The position numbers and the translations under genes were made by a program. 64,000 bases of DNA from positions 5,828,001 to 5,892,000 of the forward strand of contig NZ_AP022579.1 of NCBI RefSeq assembly GCF_010731295.1. The letters are read 5' to 3'. Origin of the DNA: Mycolicibacterium boenickei (GTDB taxonomy: Bacteria; Actinomycetota; Actinomycetes; Mycobacteriales; Mycobacteriaceae). Under the pieces are notes generated by a model that did no database searches, was not told the DNA's origin, and saw nothing but the letters and a program-made list of their open reading frames with translations. Positions 61,674 through 64,000 of this stretch are shown piece after piece (the first letter of the stretch is position 1; each line of letters starts with the position of its first letter).

Positions 61674-62426
61674 ATGCCCGAAGGCGACACCGTCTTCCAC
61701 ACCGCCACGGCACTACGGACCGCTCTGGCGGGAAAATCCTTGACTCGATGCGATATTCGCGTTCCGCGCTATGCCACCGTCGATCTCACCGGGCAGGTCG
61801 TCGACGAGGTGCTGAGCCGGGGAAAGCACCTGTTCATCCGGGTGGGTCCGGCCAGCATTCACTCTCACCTCAAGATGGAGGGCAGCTGGCGCATCGGGTG
61901 GTCCAAAGTCGCGCCGCACCGCATCCGCGCCTTGCTGGAGACCGCCGACACCCGGGCCACCGGAATCGACCTCGGCGTCCTCGAAGTCCTGGACCGCGAC
62001 ATCGACATGGAAGCGGTCGAGCACCTCGGTCCGGACCTGCTCGGCCCTGACTGGGAGCCGCGCACCGCGGCAGCCAATCTGACCGCCGATCCCGGACGAC
62101 CGCTGGCCCCGACCCTGCTTGATCAGCGGGTGATGGCCGGTGTCGGCAATGTCTACTGCAACGAACTGTGTTTCGTGTTCGGACGGCTGCCGACGTCACC
62201 CGTCAGCACCCTGCCCGATCCACTGCGCGTCGTGCAGCGCGCCCGGGACATGCTGTGGCTCAACCGGTCCCGGTGGAACCGCACCACCACCGGTGATACC
62301 AGGCCCGGACGGCAGCTGTGGGTGTACGGGCGCGCCGGTGAGCCCTGCCGCCGCTGCGGGACGCTGATCGAGACCGATGCGGGCGGTGAGCGGGTCACGT
62401 ACTGGTGCCCGTCCTGCCAGACGTAA
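61674..62426 (+). CDS. nei: Endonuclease VIII (Fpg/Nei DNA glycosylase)
   Basis: 250 residues. The N-terminal [14 protein letters not shown] has the catalytic Pro2-Glu3, K52-type lysine in [11 protein letters not shown], the helix-two-turn-helix in [18 protein letters not shown], and the C-terminal zinc finger [24 protein letters not shown]. It removes oxidised pyrimidines and cuts the abasic site. Equivalent to Rv3297, downstream of lhr as there, so a DNA-repair pair is kept together. Confidence 0.95.
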   Translation: MPEGDTVFHTATALRTALAGKSLTRCDIRVPRYATVDLTGQVVDEVLSRGKHLFIRVGPASIHSHLKMEGSWRIGWSKVAPHRIRALLETADTRATGIDLGVLEVLDRDIDMEAVEHLGPDLLGPDWEPRTAAANLTADPGRPLAPTLLDQRVMAGVGNVYCNELCFVFGRLPTSPVSTLPDPLRVVQRARDMLWLNRSRWNRTTTGDTRPGRQLWVYGRAGEPCRRCGTLIETDAGGERVTYWCPSCQT

Positions 62427-62502
62427 TCCCGTTGCGCATCAGTGCCTGTGGACCAAACGCGATCCGCACAACTTGTCACCTTGCAGTGGCATAATCGAAT
62501 GT

Positions 62503-64000
62503 ATGTTCGATAGGTTGTCTGATGTGGAGTTGATCGACCAGATCAGCGCTGCCACGCGGGCCGAGTCGATGGCGATCGCGGCCCGGCTGGCCGCGATCGG
62601 GGCGCTGGACCGCCTGCGTGAGCAAGAACTCGTCGACAGGATTTACTGGCGCACCGACCCGTTCGAAGAAGTCTCGGCAGAGGTATCGGCGGCGATGCGG
62701 ATCAGCCGGGGCCGCGGCGGCACCCAGGTGCATCACGCCCGAGTGCTGCGCGACAAACTGCCCCAGGTGGCGGCCCGCTTCGCCGTCGGCGACATCGACT
62801 ACCGGGTGGTGCGCATGATCATCGCCCGCACCGAGACCACCGACCCCTCGGTGTGGGCCGAACTGGACGCCGAACTCGCCGCCCGGGCGGCTCAGTGGAT
62901 GCGGTTGTCGGAAAAACAACTGCGCGTACGGGTCGATCACTGGGTGGCCACCCACGACCCGAACGGGCAGCGGATACCGCCGGATCTGGCGCAGGACCGG
63001 TTTGTACAGATCGATGCGGGCAGCCCGGGTACGGCCACGATCTGGGCGAATGTGGATGCCGAGGACGGCGCGGCGCTGGATCAACGCCTGGATGCGTTGG
63101 CCGACACGGTGTGTGAGCATGATCCGCGCAGCCGGGAGCGGCGCCGCGCCGACGCGATCGGACCGCTGGCGCGGTTGGAAGCCCAGTTGGTGTGCCGGTG
63201 CGGGCGGGATGATTGCCCGGCCGCGCAGAAACGGGCGGCCGCGGATGCGGCGGTGGTACATGTGTTGGCCGAGCAAGCCACCCTGGATGGCACCTCGAAC
63301 GATCCGGGATATCTACCCGGGTACGGGATCCTGCCCGCCGACCGAGTGCGTGACCTGGCGGGCAGAGCCCGGCTCAAGCCGGTGCGGGTACCTGCCGCAT
63401 CCAGCGCTCCGGCCACACCGGGTGCGGTGGCTGACACGTCTGAGGCGACCGAACCCGGCGAGGCGATGACAGCGACCGACACGGCTGACTCCGGTGTGCC
63501 GGGAGAGACCAGCGCGCCAACCGGATCCGGTGAGGTGGCTGAGCCCGGCGAGTCGGCTGACTTATCTGAGCCGGCCGAATCCGACGGGTCTGCTCCACGC
63601 AGCGCCCCCGCCGCCTCTGAGGCCTCCAGGCCGGGGTATCGACCCTCGGTGGCGTTGTCGGAGTTCATCCGCTGGCGGGATCTGACCTGCCGCTTCCCCG
63701 GCTGCGACGCACCCGTGCAACGCTGCGACATCGACCACACCGTGCCCTACCCCCAAGGCCCGACCCATCCCTCCAACACCAAGCTCTACTGCCGCGCCCA
63801 CCACCTACTCAAAACGTTCTGCCCCGGCTGGTCAGACCGTCAATTACCCGACGGCACAGTCCAAATCACCACACCCACCGGCCACACCCACACCACCGAA
63901 CCCCACGGCGCCGCCATATTCCCCACCCTCGGCATCCCGACCGGCGACCTCGATCCCGAACCACCAGGCCCGACCCCGAACGCAAACCCGCACCGGGCCG
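62503..64000 (+). CDS. DUF222/HNH endonuclease (13E12 repeat family), 3' end cut by window edge
   Basis: At least 499 residues, with no stop before the window ends. The N-terminal DUF222 part (ELIDQISAATRAESMAIAARLAAIGAL, RVVRMIIARTETTDPSVWAELDAELAA) resembles M. tuberculosis 13E12 proteins. The C-terminal HNH motif reads WRDLTCRFPGCDAPVQRCDIDHT then LYCRAHHLLK. Between them (about residues 300-380) is a low-complexity Ala/Pro/Glu/Ser-rich linker with TEPGE- and AEPGE-like repeats. The family is multicopy, linked to repeated elements and possibly to DNA mobility. ATG at 62503 after ATAATC. Confidence 0.88.
   Translation, partial: MFDRLSDVELIDQISAATRAESMAIAARLAAIGALDRLREQELVDRIYWRTDPFEEVSAEVSAAMRISRGRGGTQVHHARVLRDKLPQVAARFAVGDIDYRVVRMIIARTETTDPSVWAELDAELAARAAQWMRLSEKQLRVRVDHWVATHDPNGQRIPPDLAQDRFVQIDAGSPGTATIWANVDAEDGAALDQRLDALADTVCEHDPRSRERRRADAIGPLARLEAQLVCRCGRDDCPAAQKRAAADAAVVHVLAEQATLDGTSNDPGYLPGYGILPADRVRDLAGRARLKPVRVPAASSAPATPGAVADTSEATEPGEAMTATDTADSGVPGETSAPTGSGEVAEPGESADLSEPAESDGSAPRSAPAASEASRPGYRPSVALSEFIRWRDLTCRFPGCDAPVQRCDIDHTVPYPQGPTHPSNTKLYCRAHHLLKTFCPGWSDRQLPDGTVQITTPTGHTHTTEPHGAAIFPTLGIPTGDLDPEPPGPTPNANPHRA

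Overview
The window reads as chromosomal DNA of a rapidly growing mycobacterium (Mycolicibacterium type). It is GC-rich throughout, coding density is high, many starts are GTG, and genes often join by 4-base ATGA or GTGA overlaps. The backbone follows the order I know from M. tuberculosis Rv3262-Rv3297: fbiB, manB, wbbL, rmlD, LCP ligase, fadE25, purE/purK, GtrA, PH-domain protein, birA, accD5/accE5/maf/sseA, accA3, sigF/rsbW, lat/lrpA/pcd, TetR, lhr, nei. No rRNA, tRNA, CRISPR array or insertion sequence was seen.

Layout. 0-7 kb: the 3' part of fbiB (cut by the left edge), a Nudix hydrolase, the rmlD-wbbL-manB cell-wall sugar operon, an LCP-family ligase and a TIGR03089 protein. 7-12.7 kb: fadE25 with a divergent TetR and a likely operator, purE-purK, GtrA, a PH-domain protein and birA. 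12.7-19 kb: an accessory block absent from the M. tuberculosis order, holding a KshA-like Rieske oxygenase, a KstD-like flavoprotein, a FadD17-like ligase, a SnoaL-like protein and a PucR-type regulator. This looks like a steroid or related degradation unit. 19-28 kb: the acyl-CoA carboxylase genes (accD5, accE5, accA3) with maf, sseA, a SufE-like protein, a degenerate secreted histidine phosphatase and malate dehydrogenase.

28-47 kb is the most interesting part. It carries rsbW-sigF, a second anti-sigma kinase, two STAS anti-anti-sigma genes, two UsfY-like genes, CsbD and many small stress-type proteins. Reading both strands by eye, I find about ten matches to the mycobacterial SigF promoter (GTTT, 15-17 bases, GGGTAT-like). 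Several place the start codon exactly 9 bases after the -10 box, which implies leaderless mRNAs. The two STAS genes share a different, near-identical promoter and an identical 21-base start of the leader. The region therefore looks like a SigF regulon island: regulator, antagonists and many targets side by side. Targets include an F420-dependent oxidoreductase, a haem-oxygenase-like protein, a CDGSH protein and methyltransferase, an Nramp-like transporter with two PRC-barrel proteins, and a small gene on the minus strand at 43.1-43.3 kb.

47-64 kb: an ANTAR protein, a membrane-anchored Mrr-like nuclease, the lysine catabolism genes lat/lrpA/pcd, an SDR, a lipase-maturation-factor-like protein with a CYP102-like P450, TetR, the large helicase lhr, another SDR, nei, and a DUF222/HNH (13E12-type) gene cut by the right edge.

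All family assignments come from recognising sequence motifs and remembered homologues. No database search was run.
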